A stretch of DNA of 47,491 nucleotides from Rhodopirellula sp. (GCA_012728855.1 JAAYEH010000444.1:1-47491); one strand, 5' to 3'. Numbered from the stretch's first letter, positions 8,774 to 18,403 are shown. Numbers and translations are program-made. Notes: a model not told the origin generated them from the sequence alone.

Positions 8774-10678
8774 GTGCCGAGGAACAGGAAACCGTTTTTG
8801 TGTTGCGTCGCGATGGGGCTGCTGCTATTCAGCGTGGCCGGCCCGGCCCGTGCAGCCACCCCCAGTGAAACCTTGCTGCCCGACACCACGGTTGGCTTTA
8901 TTTCCATTGCCGACATTGAAAAACTCGTTGCCGAATTCGACAAAACCCAGTTGGGCCAGTTGATGAACGACCCCGTGATGAAGCCGTTCGTCGACGACTT
9001 ACGGCGGCAAATCGACGAGCGCCGCTCGGGGATTTTTGACAAGACCGGCCTGACGATCGACGAGGTTCGAGAAATCGCCGGCGGGGAAGTTGCCGTGGGA
9101 TTGCTCGAGAAGGGGGAGACGCAGAGCCAGGCGCCGGCGGTCTTGCTGGTGGACGTAACCGGCAAGGTGGACAAGGCAAAGGCCCTGCTGGACAAGGCGA
9201 CGGCGAACCTTACTCAGGGGGGCGCCAAGAAGGCGCAGGTCGAGGCGGCTGGGGTGCAAGTGACGATCTTCGATCTTCCCGACGACGGCCAAGGCCCCGT
9301 GCTGCAAAAGGCCGTTTTTCTGCTCAAAGACGAATTGTTGATCGCTTCGGACGACGTCGAGGTTGTCAAAGGGATCCTGCGGCGACTCGCCGGGGAGCAA
9401 ACGGCGACCTTGGCCGGCACGAAGCCGTATCAGCAGGTTTCCGAGCGAGTTCGCCGCGACGCGGGCGAAGCCATGCCGCAGGTCCGCTGGTATATGCAAC
9501 CGCTGAAATACTTCGCGGCGGCTCGCACTCTCGAGGATCCGCGGGATCGACCCACCGGCAAGACCCTTCTGGACACGTTTCAGGAAGAGGGGTTTGCGGC
9601 GATCCGTGGCGCGGGCGGCCACGTCGACTTCGCGGTCGATCCGTATCAGATTCTGCACCGCACGGCCGTCTACGCTCCGAAGCCTTTCGAGAAAGCGATG
9701 AAGATGATGGGCTTTCTCAATGCCGAGGAGTTCACTCCGCCTGCCCTGATCCCTCGCGACGTTGCCTCCTACACGACCTTCTACGCGGATCTGCTGGCCG
9801 CCTTCGACAATTTCGGGCCGCTGTTCGACTCGCTCTTCGGGGAAGGCGAGACCGGCGTTTGGGAGGATGTGCTGGAAAGCCTCAAGGAAGATCCCCACGG
9901 TCCGCAAATTGATCTCCGAGACGAACTCGTGAGTAAATTGGACAACCGCGTGAGCCTGGTGACGGCCTACAAGCTGCCCATCACGACGACCAGCGAAAGG
10001 ATGCTGATCACGATCGCCGCATCGAAGGAGAAAGCCGTCACGGCGGCAATTCGCAAGACCCTCCAGAACGACAAGGAGATCCGTAAACGCGAGTTCGGGG
10101 AGTACGTAATCTGGGAATCGCTTCCACCCGCGAAAGTCGCGGTTCCGGCGGTGAGGCTGGATTTTCCCGGAGTGCCCGGGCAGCCAGCCCGCGGGGGGCC
10201 ACGGGGGCGAGCGGCCCAACCAGAGGAAAATCCGCTCTTCCCCAATGCTTCGGTGACGGTTGCGCACGGGCACCTCTTGATTGCCTCCCACTACGATTAT
10301 CTCGTCGAGATTCTCCAACAGACCGATGCGCGATTGAGCCTCGCTCGCACGATCGAGTACCAACAGGTCGCTGCGGCGCTGGAGAAACTGGGCGCCGGCA
10401 AGAACACGATGCGCGACTTCACCCGTGTCGACGACTCTTTCCGCCCGACCTACGAGTTGATCCGGGAAGGGCGGATGCCGAAGTCGGAGACCCTCTTGGG
10501 TCGCATGCTCAATAGCGTGTTCGAAGCGGACAAGGCGGGCACCGTCCGGAAGCAGGAAATCGAGGGGAGCAAGATGCCGGACTACGAAGTGGTCCGTCGT
10601 TATCTCGGCCCTGCCGGCGCTTTTGCCACCACCGAGGAAGACGGCTGGTTTATCAAGGGCATGATGCTGGGCAAGTAA
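8774..10678 (+). CDS. Exported protein of unknown function
   Basis: About 634 residues, no family recognised. A clear signal peptide (MPRNRKPFLCCVAMGLLL...GPARA, cut near residue 27) is followed by a soluble, Asp/Lys/Glu-rich region without membrane spans. Motifs such as TVGFISIADIEKL at the start and repeated two-domain alpha/beta-looking stretches (VLLVDVTGKVDKAKALL; DELLIASDDVEVVKGIL) resemble planctomycete periplasmic proteins of the DUF3352-like type, a tentative comparison. GTG 8774 is preferred because AAGGAG lies seven bases upstream; ATG 8747 is in frame but lacks a ribosome binding site. Ends 32 bases before the GntP-type permease gene, so it may share its operon. Confidence 0.75.
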   Translation: MPRNRKPFLCCVAMGLLLFSVAGPARAATPSETLLPDTTVGFISIADIEKLVAEFDKTQLGQLMNDPVMKPFVDDLRRQIDERRSGIFDKTGLTIDEVREIAGGEVAVGLLEKGETQSQAPAVLLVDVTGKVDKAKALLDKATANLTQGGAKKAQVEAAGVQVTIFDLPDDGQGPVLQKAVFLLKDELLIASDDVEVVKGILRRLAGEQTATLAGTKPYQQVSERVRRDAGEAMPQVRWYMQPLKYFAAARTLEDPRDRPTGKTLLDTFQEEGFAAIRGAGGHVDFAVDPYQILHRTAVYAPKPFEKAMKMMGFLNAEEFTPPALIPRDVASYTTFYADLLAAFDNFGPLFDSLFGEGETGVWEDVLESLKEDPHGPQIDLRDELVSKLDNRVSLVTAYKLPITTTSERMLITIAASKEKAVTAAIRKTLQNDKEIRKREFGEYVIWESLPPAKVAVPAVRLDFPGVPGQPARGGPRGRAAQPEENPLFPNASVTVAHGHLLIASHYDYLVEILQQTDARLSLARTIEYQQVAAALEKLGAGKNTMRDFTRVDDSFRPTYELIREGRMPKSETLLGRMLNSVFEADKAGTVRKQEIEGSKMPDYEVVRRYLGPAGAFATTEEDGWFIKGMMLGK

Positions 10679-10710
10679 CCGATCCCCCACCATAAACAGC
10701 GCCTTCTGCC

Positions 10711-12114
10711 ATGACGCAGTCGATTCCTCCCTTGCTGATTCTTGGCGTCGGCATTCTCACGGTGATCGGGATGATCCTCGTTCTGCGGGTCAACGCGTTT
10801 CTCGCGCTGATTACGGCGGCGCTGTTGGTCAGTTTCCTGTCGCCGCTGGAAACGTCGGCGCCGGGCGGGGTGGTTCTCAATCAGGTTGAGCGCGTCGCCG
10901 CGGCACTGGGCGACGTGGCCGGCAAGATCGGCATCGTGATCGCGCTGGCGGCGATTATCGGCAAGTGCATGATGGACAGCGGCGCAGCCGACCGCATCGT
11001 GCGGGCGTGTCTGGGCTTGCTCGGTGAGAAGCGGGCGCCGGCCGCGCTATTGATGAGCGGATACATCCTCGGTGTGCCGGTGTTTTTCGACACCGTTTTC
11101 TACCTGCTGGTGCCGCTGGCTCGCTCGCTCTGGAAGCAGACTCGCCGCAACTATGTCATGTATATCCTGGCGATCGCCGCGGGCGGGGTCATCACGCACA
11201 CGCTCGTTCCGCCCACGCCCGGCCCGCTCTTGATGGCTGAAATCCTCAACATCGACTTGGGGACGATGATCGTGGTCGGCGGCTTGATCGGCATTCCGAC
11301 CGCCGTGGTCGGGCTCATTGCCAGTCGCCTACTCGACCGCTGGTTGGCGCTGCCCATGCGTCCGCTGCCGGGCGAGATGTCCGCCGAGCCGCTGGACGAC
11401 GCGCACTTGCCTCCGCTGCTGGTTTCGGCCCTGCCGATTTTCCTGCCCGTGCTCCTCATTTCGGGCAACACCGTCGCGAAGACGGTCGCAGACTCCTCTC
11501 CCGGCGAAGCCTGGTCGACAGCCGCGGGCGTGATGGCCTTGGTCGGCAACGCCAATTTCGCCCTGCTTCTCTCGGCGGCCGTTGCGATGGCTACCCTGGT
11601 CCGGCAACGTGGTCTCAAGTTGACTCAATTGGCCCAGGCAACGGAAGAGGCGTTGATGAGCGGCGGGGTTATTATCCTGATTACCGCCGCCGGCGGCGCT
11701 TTCGGGGCGATGCTGCGAGTGGCCGGCGTGGGCAGTGCCATCCAACAGTCCCTTGGCGAGGGAGGGCAAGCGACCGGTCTGGTTCTGCTGGCCACCGGAT
11801 TCATCGTGGCATCGGTGATGAAAGTCGCGCAAGGATCGGGTACGGTCTCGATGATCACGACGGCCGGTATGCTTGCCGCCATGAATCCAACGCCCGAAGT
11901 GCTCGGATTTCACCCCGTCTACCTGGCCACCGCGATCGGCTCCGGCTCCGTGGTCGGCTCTTGGATGAACGACAGCGGCTTCTGGGTGGTGGCTCGCATG
12001 AGCGGTTTCACCGAGGTGGAAACACTCAAGAGCTGGACGGTGGTCCTGGTGTTGCTGGGACTGACGGGTTTCGGCTTGAGCATGCTGCTGGCCACGACAT
12101 TGCCGCTGGTTTAG
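10711..12114 (+). CDS. GntP-family permease
   Basis: A 467-residue inner-membrane symporter with about 12 or more hydrophobic segments throughout. Hallmarks of the gluconate:H+ symporter (GntP) family include AALGDVAGKIGIVIALAAIIGKCMMDSGAADRI, VPVFFDTVFYLLVPLA, HTLVPPTPGPLLMAE and the C-terminal GSGSVVGSWMNDSGFWVV. Known members import gluconate, related sugar acids, glycerate or hydroxy acids. Here a sugar-acid substrate from polysaccharide breakdown is likely. The start has no strong Shine-Dalgarno. It is followed by a sulfatase gene on the same strand, 90 bases downstream. Confidence 0.92.
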   Translation: MTQSIPPLLILGVGILTVIGMILVLRVNAFLALITAALLVSFLSPLETSAPGGVVLNQVERVAAALGDVAGKIGIVIALAAIIGKCMMDSGAADRIVRACLGLLGEKRAPAALLMSGYILGVPVFFDTVFYLLVPLARSLWKQTRRNYVMYILAIAAGGVITHTLVPPTPGPLLMAEILNIDLGTMIVVGGLIGIPTAVVGLIASRLLDRWLALPMRPLPGEMSAEPLDDAHLPPLLVSALPIFLPVLLISGNTVAKTVADSSPGEAWSTAAGVMALVGNANFALLLSAAVAMATLVRQRGLKLTQLAQATEEALMSGGVIILITAAGGAFGAMLRVAGVGSAIQQSLGEGGQATGLVLLATGFIVASVMKVAQGSGTVSMITTAGMLAAMNPTPEVLGFHPVYLATAIGSGSVVGSWMNDSGFWVVARMSGFTEVETLKSWTVVLVLLGLTGFGLSMLLATTLPLV

Positions 12115-12204
12115 CGACGGCGTGGTTGACTGCCCCCTTTGCGTCGGTCATGATAGTTGGGCAATCGCTCTGCCCGCTTGCTCCGACACCGCGAGGAGAT
12201 CGTT

Positions 12205-13644
12205 ATGCAACTGCGCATGGTCATCGCAACGATTCTCGTCTTTCTCGGCATACCATGTCTCGCCGCCGATGCCGTTCGCAAGACGAACGTCGTGTTCATC
12301 CTCACCGACAACCAGGGAGCATGGACGCTCGGCTGCTACGGCAACCCCGACATCCAAACGCCCCATATCGACCGCCTGGCGGCTGACGGCATGCTCTTCT
12401 CACGCGCGTTTGCCTCCAATGCCGTCTGCTCGCCGACGCGGGCGACCTACCTGACCGGATTGATTCCCTCGCAACACGGAGTCCACTGCTTCCTGGACCC
12501 CAAGTATATGATGGGGCCGGAAGCATACAACACGCTCGCGGAATTCCGCTCGCTGCCGGAGATACTCGCCGATCACGGGTACGTCTGCGGATTGACCGGC
12601 AAGTGGCACCTCGGCGCCAATCTGACTCCGCAGGAGAGTTTCAGCTACTGGATCACGATGGTCCAGGGCAGCACGGCGGAGTTTTACGATATGCCGGTGA
12701 TCGAGGAGGGAGAGGTTCGCAAGGAGCCGAAATACGCCACCGATCTGTGGACCGAACATGCCGTCCGTTTTATCCGGCAGAACAAGGACCGGCCGTTCTT
12801 TCTCTATCTGCCGTACAACGGTCCGTACAACCTCGGGCCCCTCTTGCTCAATCCCGCGCGGAACCGGCACCATGACTACTATGCCGATAAGCCGCTGATG
12901 TCCTTCCACCGCGACGCGATGCATCCCTGGCTTTTCAACAACAAGGACTATCTCAACAACATGGTTTCCATTCGCCGCGTGGCTGCCGAGACCAGCGCGG
13001 TGGACGACGGTGTCGGCGCGGTGATGGCCGCGCTGGAGGAACTCGGGCTTGAGGACGATACGCTCATTGTCTACGCCGCCGACCAGGGATGGATGGGCGG
13101 AACCAACGGGCTGTGGGGCATGGGCGACCACACCCGGCCGCTGACCGCCTTCGACCGGATGATGCAAGTTCCCCTGATCTTCCGCCACCGCGGCGCGATC
13201 TCGCCCGGCGGCAAGTCCGACGCGATGGTGAGCAACTACGACTTCCTTCCTTCCGTATTGAGTTATTTGAATCTCGGCGACGAGACCGGGCGGTTGCAGC
13301 CGAAGTCGCCCGGTCGGGATTTCTCCCCGTTGCTGCGAGGACAGACCATCGATTGGGACAACGTCGTCTATTACGAGATGGAGCGCGTGCGGGCGATTCG
13401 CACGGACGAATGGAAATACGTCCATCGTCCGGACGGCCCCTATGAACTGTACCACCTGGCGAGCGACCCCTTCGAGAAAGTCAACCTCTACGGCCAGCCC
13501 CAGCAGGCGACGATCCAAGGCGAACTCGAGCAGCGGTTGGAACATTTCTTCCTGGCGACGGCGGAACCGAAATACGATCTCTACCGGGGCGGCGGTTCGA
13601 AGGCCTCTCTGCTGAGCGACCGGGAGCAGAAACGTCGTCCTTAG
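12205..13644 (+). CDS. Exported sulfatase (family S1), first
   Basis: A 479-residue arylsulfatase-type enzyme. The signal peptide (MQLRMVIATILVFLGIPCLA) precedes the metal-binding strand VVFILTDNQG, then the formylglycine motif CSPTR with Cys75 (C-x-P-x-R), then TGKWHLG and the second metal site near DQGWMGGTN. Activity requires oxidation of Cys75 to formylglycine. It hydrolyses sulfate esters of carbohydrates in the periplasm or outside. ATG 12205 is chosen because GAGGAG lies six bases upstream; the in-frame ATG 12157 lacks both this site and a signal peptide start. Next to a GntP permease and an oxidoreductase, it fits sulfated-glycan degradation. Confidence 0.92.
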   Translation: MQLRMVIATILVFLGIPCLAADAVRKTNVVFILTDNQGAWTLGCYGNPDIQTPHIDRLAADGMLFSRAFASNAVCSPTRATYLTGLIPSQHGVHCFLDPKYMMGPEAYNTLAEFRSLPEILADHGYVCGLTGKWHLGANLTPQESFSYWITMVQGSTAEFYDMPVIEEGEVRKEPKYATDLWTEHAVRFIRQNKDRPFFLYLPYNGPYNLGPLLLNPARNRHHDYYADKPLMSFHRDAMHPWLFNNKDYLNNMVSIRRVAAETSAVDDGVGAVMAALEELGLEDDTLIVYAADQGWMGGTNGLWGMGDHTRPLTAFDRMMQVPLIFRHRGAISPGGKSDAMVSNYDFLPSVLSYLNLGDETGRLQPKSPGRDFSPLLRGQTIDWDNVVYYEMERVRAIRTDEWKYVHRPDGPYELYHLASDPFEKVNLYGQPQQATIQGELEQRLEHFFLATAEPKYDLYRGGGSKASLLSDREQKRRP

Positions 13645-13705
13645 AACCGCCCCGGACCAAGGTGGCACGCTGCTGCGAAGCGGTGTATATTGAGCAACTG
13701 GAAAA

Positions 13706-13795
13706 GTACGTCAGGCTTTCCAGCCTGACACTGCGTCGCAGTCGGATTCTCCAGCCCGGCGCTGCGCCAAAGTTTGGCCGGAAGGCCTGACGTAC
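13706..13795. repeat. Palindromic element family A, full copy
   Basis: A 90-base unit bounded by GTACGTCAGGC (13706-13716) and its exact inverse GCCTGACGTAC (13785-13795). An internal perfect hairpin lies at 13710-13729 and a small GCCCGGCGCTGCGCC fold in the centre. It occupies the gap before the second oxidoreductase gene. The diverged partner is at 3138-3217. Confidence 0.8.
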
Positions 13796-13827
13796 GAGGC
13801 TTCTTTGACGAAACCAGGAGAGTATCG

Positions 13828-15150
13828 ATGTCCAATCATAACGGTGCAAAAGCGTCTGCCTGTTCGCGTCGCACGTTTCTCAAGTCGGCCGGCTTGATTG
13901 CCGGAGCGGCCGCGACCGCTCAATTGACGGTCGGCCGCGCGGCCCATGCCGCCGGCAGCGACGTGGTGAAGTTCGGACTGATCGGTTGCGGCGGACGCGG
14001 CTCCGGGGCCGCCATGAACGCCATGGACGCCGACCCCGGCGCCAAGCTCATCGCCATGGCCGATCTTTTCCAGGACAAGGTCGTCGGCAGCCGCGACCGG
14101 CTCAAGCAGGGCAAGCCCGAGCAGGTGGACGTGCCGGACGATCGTTGTTTCCATGGCTTCGACGCCTATCAGAAGGTCATCGCCAGCGATGCGCAAGTGA
14201 TCCTCATCGCCTGCACTTCCTGCTTTCATCCCCTTTATCTCCAGGCCGCGGTGGCGGCCGGCAAGCACGTTTTTCTCGAGAAGCCCCACTCGACCGACGT
14301 GCCGGGTCTGTTCGTGGTGAAGGCGGCTTGCGAGGAAGCGGCGAAGAAGAATCTGAGTGTCGTCTCCGGGCTGTGCTGGCGATACCACACGGGCGTGCGG
14401 GAGACGATGAAGCGGGTTCTCGACGGCGCCATCGGCGAGATCGTTGCCATCCAGGAAACCTACATGCGAACCCCGTACCGGCTGGTCGAGCGATCAGCTG
14501 ACCAGACCGAACTCCAGTATCAATTCCGTAATTGGTATCACTTCAACTGGCTCTCCGGCGACGATATCCTCCAGTCGCTCGTCCACAGCCTCGACAAGGG
14601 CGCCTGGGCGATGCACGACCAACCGCCGGTGAAGGCGTATGGAGTCGGGGGCCGCTCCTCATCGTGGGACAAGCCCTACGTCTACGGCGACGTATTCGAC
14701 CACAGCTCGGTGGTCTACGAATATGCCAACGGCGTGCGGCTCTACGGCGTGGGGCGGGCTCAGAACGGTTGCTACAACGAGGTCTCGGATGTCCTCATGG
14801 GCTCCAAGGGCCGCTGCAATCTCATCAAACACCAGATCGAAGGCGCAACTAATTGGGAGTACACCGGTCCGAAGTGCAACATGACCGAAGAGGAGCAACG
14901 CGAGCTGTTCCAAGCGGTCCGCGCCGGCAAGCCGATCAACAACGGCAACTACATGTTCAACAGCACCATGATCGGCATCCTCGGCCGCATGGTCTGCTTC
15001 ACCGGCCAGGAGGTAACCTGGGACGACGCGCTGAAGTCGACCTACCAGATCGGCCCGACCGATCCGACCTGGGACATGCAACCGCCGGTGAAACCCAATG
15101 AAGAGGGCGTTTACCCGGTGGCCATCCCCGGCGTGACCGCGCAGGCGTAA
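13828..15150 (+). CDS. Tat-exported Gfo/Idh/MocA oxidoreductase, second
   Basis: A 440-residue NAD(P)-binding oxidoreductase with a twin-arginine leader (SRRTFLKSAGLIAGAAATAQ, about residues 14-33). The Rossmann motif KFGLIGCGGRGSGAA follows, then the conserved LEKPHSTDV (EKP motif intact here, unlike the first paralogue). The C-terminal Gfo/Idh/MocA domain contains HSLDKGAWAM. ATG 13828 has AGGAGAG upstream; an earlier in-frame ATG at 13774 lies inside the family A palindrome and is rejected. It lies between two sulfatase genes on the same strand and probably acts on a sugar released by them. Confidence 0.9.
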   Translation: MSNHNGAKASACSRRTFLKSAGLIAGAAATAQLTVGRAAHAAGSDVVKFGLIGCGGRGSGAAMNAMDADPGAKLIAMADLFQDKVVGSRDRLKQGKPEQVDVPDDRCFHGFDAYQKVIASDAQVILIACTSCFHPLYLQAAVAAGKHVFLEKPHSTDVPGLFVVKAACEEAAKKNLSVVSGLCWRYHTGVRETMKRVLDGAIGEIVAIQETYMRTPYRLVERSADQTELQYQFRNWYHFNWLSGDDILQSLVHSLDKGAWAMHDQPPVKAYGVGGRSSSWDKPYVYGDVFDHSSVVYEYANGVRLYGVGRAQNGCYNEVSDVLMGSKGRCNLIKHQIEGATNWEYTGPKCNMTEEEQRELFQAVRAGKPINNGNYMFNSTMIGILGRMVCFTGQEVTWDDALKSTYQIGPTDPTWDMQPPVKPNEEGVYPVAIPGVTAQA

Positions 15151-15263
15151 GAGTGGAGAGATGAGAGTGGAGAGATCGGTTTCGAACCATCCAACGGTCG
15201 CCGAACTCTCCACTCTCTCCACTCTCTCCACCCTCAACTCTCAACTCTCAACTCTCTCAACTA
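15151..15263 (+). repeat. Complementary purine and pyrimidine tandem arrays
   Basis: Directly after the oxidoreductase stop lies GAGTGGAGAGATGAGAGTGG with one more partial unit (15151-15175). It is followed by a CT-rich array at 15203-15263 made of three CTCTCCACT units and then three period-7 CAACTCT units. GAGTGGAGAG (15151-15160) is the exact complement of CTCTCCACTC (15206-15215), so a long stem can form between the genes. The array ends five bases before the next start codon. Confidence 0.75.
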
Positions 15264-15268
15264 CTGCC

Positions 15269-16693
15269 ATGCCACGCTTACGAACCCTCACCGTCGCCGC
15301 GAATCTGTCCCTTGCCTTGCTTGTCCTCTCCTCGGGCCTGCACGCCGCGTCGCCGCCGAACTTCATCGTCGTCTTCATCGACAACTTCGGCAACGGCGAT
15401 CTCGGCTGCTTCGGCTCGACGGTCCACCGCACGCCGAACGTCGATCGTCTCGCCGCGGAGGGCCGCAAGTTCACCAGCTTCTACGTCGCCAGCGGTGTCT
15501 GCACGCCCAGCCGCGCCAGCCTCATGACGGGCTGTTATCCCCGGCGGGTCAACCTGCACGTCAGCGACAAGAACTCGGCGGTGTTGCAGCCGGTGGCGGC
15601 GAAAGGGCTCAATCCGAGTGAGGTGACGATCGCCGAGGTGTTGAAGCAGCAAGGTTACGCCACCGCCTGCATCGGCAAGTGGCATCTGGGCGACCAGCCT
15701 GCCTTCTTGCCCACCCGGCAAGGCTTTGACGAGTTCTTCGGCATCCCCTACAGCGACGACATGACCAAGGATCACAAGCCCGACGTATGGCCGGAGTTGC
15801 CTTTGATGCGGAACGATCAGGTGATCGAAGCGCCCGTGGATCGCGATTACCTCGTCAAGCGCTGCACCGAGCAGGCGATCGATTTTATCGAGCGGAATCG
15901 GCAACGCCCGTTCTTTCTGTATCTCCCCCACACCATGCCCGGCTCCACCAGTCATCCGTTTTCCAGCCCCGCCTTTCGCGGCAAGAGCGCCAACGGCGAC
16001 TACGGCGACGCCGTGGAGGAACTCGACTGGTCGACCGGCGAGATCATGGCAACCCTGGCGCGCCTCGGTCTGGATGACCGTACGCTGGTGGTTTGGACCT
16101 CCGATAACGGCGCCCCAAACCGCAACCCGCCCCAGGGCAGTTGCGCGCCCTACAAGGGCTACGGTTACGATACCTCCGAGGGCGCCATGCGGGTGCCTTG
16201 TATCATGCGTTGGCCGAGCAAAATCCCCGCCGGCACGACCTGCGATCAACTGGCCTCCACGATGGATTTGCTGCCCACCTTTGGCAGATTAGCGGAAGCG
16301 CCGCTGCCGGACCATCGCATCGACGGGCACGATATCCGGCCGCTTTTGTTCGACTCGCCTTGCGCCAAGTCGCCCTGGGACAATGAGGGCTTCTTCTATT
16401 ATCGGATGGATCAGTTGCAGGCGGTACGGTCCGGCCCGTGGAAGCTCTACCTGCCGCTGGCGAACAAGTACCAAACGCTGGGGCGGAAAGCCGCGCCGTC
16501 GAAGGCGGAATTGTACGACGTCCGCAACGACGTGAGGGAGACCCGCGAAGTCTCGGCGGAGAATCCGGCCGTGGTGAGGCGACTGCTGGCCCTGGCGGAT
16601 CAGGCTCGCGAAGAACTCGGCGACATGGACCGCGACGGCCGGGGGCAGCGGCCCGCCGGCTTGGTCGAAAACCCTCAGCCGCTTCAGCCGTAA
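15269..16693 (+). CDS. Exported sulfatase (family S1), second
   Basis: A 474-residue sulfatase. The signal peptide (MPRLRTLTVAANLSLALLVL...LHAAS) precedes FIVVFIDNFGNGDLGC (metal site), the formylglycine motif CTPSR with Cys78, IGKWHLGD and the second metal-site region WTSDNGAPN. ATG 15269 is the first codon giving a proper signal peptide. The frame is open upstream to 15161 only because it reads through the tandem repeats. No Shine-Dalgarno is visible, since the repeats occupy that position. Converges with the third sulfatase gene. Substrate specificity differs from the other two by overall sequence but cannot be named. Confidence 0.92.
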   Translation: MPRLRTLTVAANLSLALLVLSSGLHAASPPNFIVVFIDNFGNGDLGCFGSTVHRTPNVDRLAAEGRKFTSFYVASGVCTPSRASLMTGCYPRRVNLHVSDKNSAVLQPVAAKGLNPSEVTIAEVLKQQGYATACIGKWHLGDQPAFLPTRQGFDEFFGIPYSDDMTKDHKPDVWPELPLMRNDQVIEAPVDRDYLVKRCTEQAIDFIERNRQRPFFLYLPHTMPGSTSHPFSSPAFRGKSANGDYGDAVEELDWSTGEIMATLARLGLDDRTLVVWTSDNGAPNRNPPQGSCAPYKGYGYDTSEGAMRVPCIMRWPSKIPAGTTCDQLASTMDLLPTFGRLAEAPLPDHRIDGHDIRPLLFDSPCAKSPWDNEGFFYYRMDQLQAVRSGPWKLYLPLANKYQTLGRKAAPSKAELYDVRNDVRETREVSAENPAVVRRLLALADQAREELGDMDRDGRGQRPAGLVENPQPLQP

Positions 16694-16708
16694 CGGGCGG
16701 CTTCGGAA

Positions 16709-16842
16709 TTTGGAGTGCGCGTGACTCGTCACCGCTTTCTTTCTTCGATCTGCCAGGTCAGCCGCGTGCAACGAAGACGGCAACTGCAGCTATCGTAAAG
16801 AGCCAAACAAAGAAAGCGACGACAAGTCGTACGCACTCCAAA
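16709..16842. repeat. Palindromic element family E between convergent genes
   Basis: Imperfect inverted arms of about 35 bases: TTTGGAGTGCGCGTGACTCG... at 16709-16743 and ...CGACAAGTCGTACGCACTCCAAA ending at 16842. They enclose about 65 bases. The element fills almost the whole 153-base gap between two convergent sulfatase genes, so it may act as a bidirectional terminator or simply tolerate this site. A shortened copy is at 18815-18863. Confidence 0.75.
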
Positions 16843-16846
16843 GAGG

Positions 16847-18274
16847 CTAGCGAACTGCCCGGACTTCTTCTTCCCAGCCGCCCAGAAGCTCCTTCAGTTG
16901 CCGAGCCTCGTCCGGCCGATCTGCAAGCAGGTTCTCGGCCTCGGCCGGGTCGGTACGCAGATCGTGCAATTGCTCCTCGACTCGCGCGCCGTCCTGCCGC
17001 GACACATACTTCCAATGCCCGTCCCGGACCGCCCGCCACGTCCGCTCGCCGCGACGCTGCCGCCAGAAGAGCGTCCGCGGGATCGGTGGACCGCTCTCGA
17101 TTTGCTTGAGGATATCGATGCCGTCGAACTTGCGATCAGCGGGCACTTCGGCGCCGGCCGCGCGGAGGAGCGAACGGGAGAGGTCCAGGGTAATCGCCGC
17201 CTGGTTCGTCACCCGCCCCGGCGGCAATACGCCCGGCCAGCGGACGATGCAGGGGACGCGGATCCCGCCTTCCAGCAGTCCGCCCTTGTGGCCGGAAAAG
17301 GGCGCGTTGCGGGCCTCTTTGGTTCCGCCGTTGTCGCTGGCGAAAACCACCAACGTGTTGGCGGCGAACCCGCGCCGGTCGATTGCCCCGAGCACCTTTC
17401 CGATGCCCTCGTCCAATCGCTCGACCATTGCCGCGTAGGTCTGGCGAGTCCCCTCGTTCCAGTTTTCCTGAGTCTTGGCCGTCTGCGGTTCCTCGCCAGG
17501 ACGCTGGAGCGGGTTGTGCGGCGCGGTGTAAGGCAGATAGAGAAAGAATGGTCTATCTTTCGGTTGGCCACGGACAAACTCGACTGCGGCATCGCTGATC
17601 AGGTCGGTGAGGTAGCCTTTGCGTTGTACGGGCCGCCGGCCATCGTAAAGCGCCGGCACGCCGTCCCATTCCGTGTGGAAGTAGTAGTCGACGCCTCCGC
17701 CCAGCGGCCCGAAAAAACGGTCGAAGCCGTGCTCCAGCGGTCCGAATTTCGCCTCATATCCGAGATGCCACTTGCCGAAGCCGACCGCGGTATAGCCGGC
17801 CTCTTTCAGCAGGCGGATGATGGTCAGTTCGCCGGTCGGCAACCCGAGATCGTGGTTGCCGGCCAGGCGGATGGCGTCGTCGTAGCGGCCGACGTTGCCG
17901 GTGCCGATGGCGCATTCCAGCCCTCCGACGCGCTGCTGATATCGCCCGGTCATCAGCGCGGTTCGCGTCGGCGTGCATTCGGGCGCGTTGGCATAGTAGT
18001 TGGTGAAGCGGACACCTTCGGCCGCTAGGCCGTCGAGCACCGGTGTGCGAATGTCCGGGCAGCCGTAACAGCCGAGATCGCCGTAGCCGAGATCGTCGGC
18101 AAGTATTAGCACGATATTGGGTACACTGAAATTATCGGTATTTTCCCCGTGTAATACAGTGTATGATGACAGAACATCCGTGCAGATGATAAGTATGAAT
18201 GTGGCAATTTTGTGTAGTAAAAGATGTCGTAAATAAGTGGGGCAACGTCTGGCCCAGCGGCCCGTGGCAGGCAT
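16847..18274 (-). CDS. Sulfatase (family S1), third
   Basis: A 475-residue sulfatase. The catalytic part begins VPNIVLILADDLGYGDLGCYG (51-71) and has the formylglycine motif CTPTR with Cys100, FGKWHLGY and SDNGGTKEA. ATG 18274 has GGAG nine bases upstream and gives a leader with a hydrophobic core (IATFILIICTDVL, 23-35) that could serve as a signal peptide, although its n-region is unusually long. The DNA encoding residues 15-60 (18095-18232) is clearly AT-rich compared with the rest of the gene. It is flanked by an integrase relic, so the 5' end may have been rebuilt by insertion. Confidence 0.88.
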   Translation of the reverse strand: MPATGRWARRCPTYLRHLLLHKIATFILIICTDVLSSYTVLHGENTDNFSVPNIVLILADDLGYGDLGCYGCPDIRTPVLDGLAAEGVRFTNYYANAPECTPTRTALMTGRYQQRVGGLECAIGTGNVGRYDDAIRLAGNHDLGLPTGELTIIRLLKEAGYTAVGFGKWHLGYEAKFGPLEHGFDRFFGPLGGGVDYYFHTEWDGVPALYDGRRPVQRKGYLTDLISDAAVEFVRGQPKDRPFFLYLPYTAPHNPLQRPGEEPQTAKTQENWNEGTRQTYAAMVERLDEGIGKVLGAIDRRGFAANTLVVFASDNGGTKEARNAPFSGHKGGLLEGGIRVPCIVRWPGVLPPGRVTNQAAITLDLSRSLLRAAGAEVPADRKFDGIDILKQIESGPPIPRTLFWRQRRGERTWRAVRDGHWKYVSRQDGARVEEQLHDLRTDPAEAENLLADRPDEARQLKELLGGWEEEVRAVR

Positions 18275-18403
18275 GAGGTCATCTCCGGTCGACGGACGGT
18301 TTTACGGTGATTCGGGTTCAGTATCGGGGGCCGGCTGGCGGCAGTCAACGCGCCGGCGTCGGTTTGGCGAGGCGGACAGCGAGGGTGGGGACTGGAGGGA
18401 CGA

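Noticed and set aside
8999..10693. A 564-codon minus frame opposite the exported protein
   Set aside because: The plus strand has a signal peptide and ribosome binding site; the minus frame has neither.
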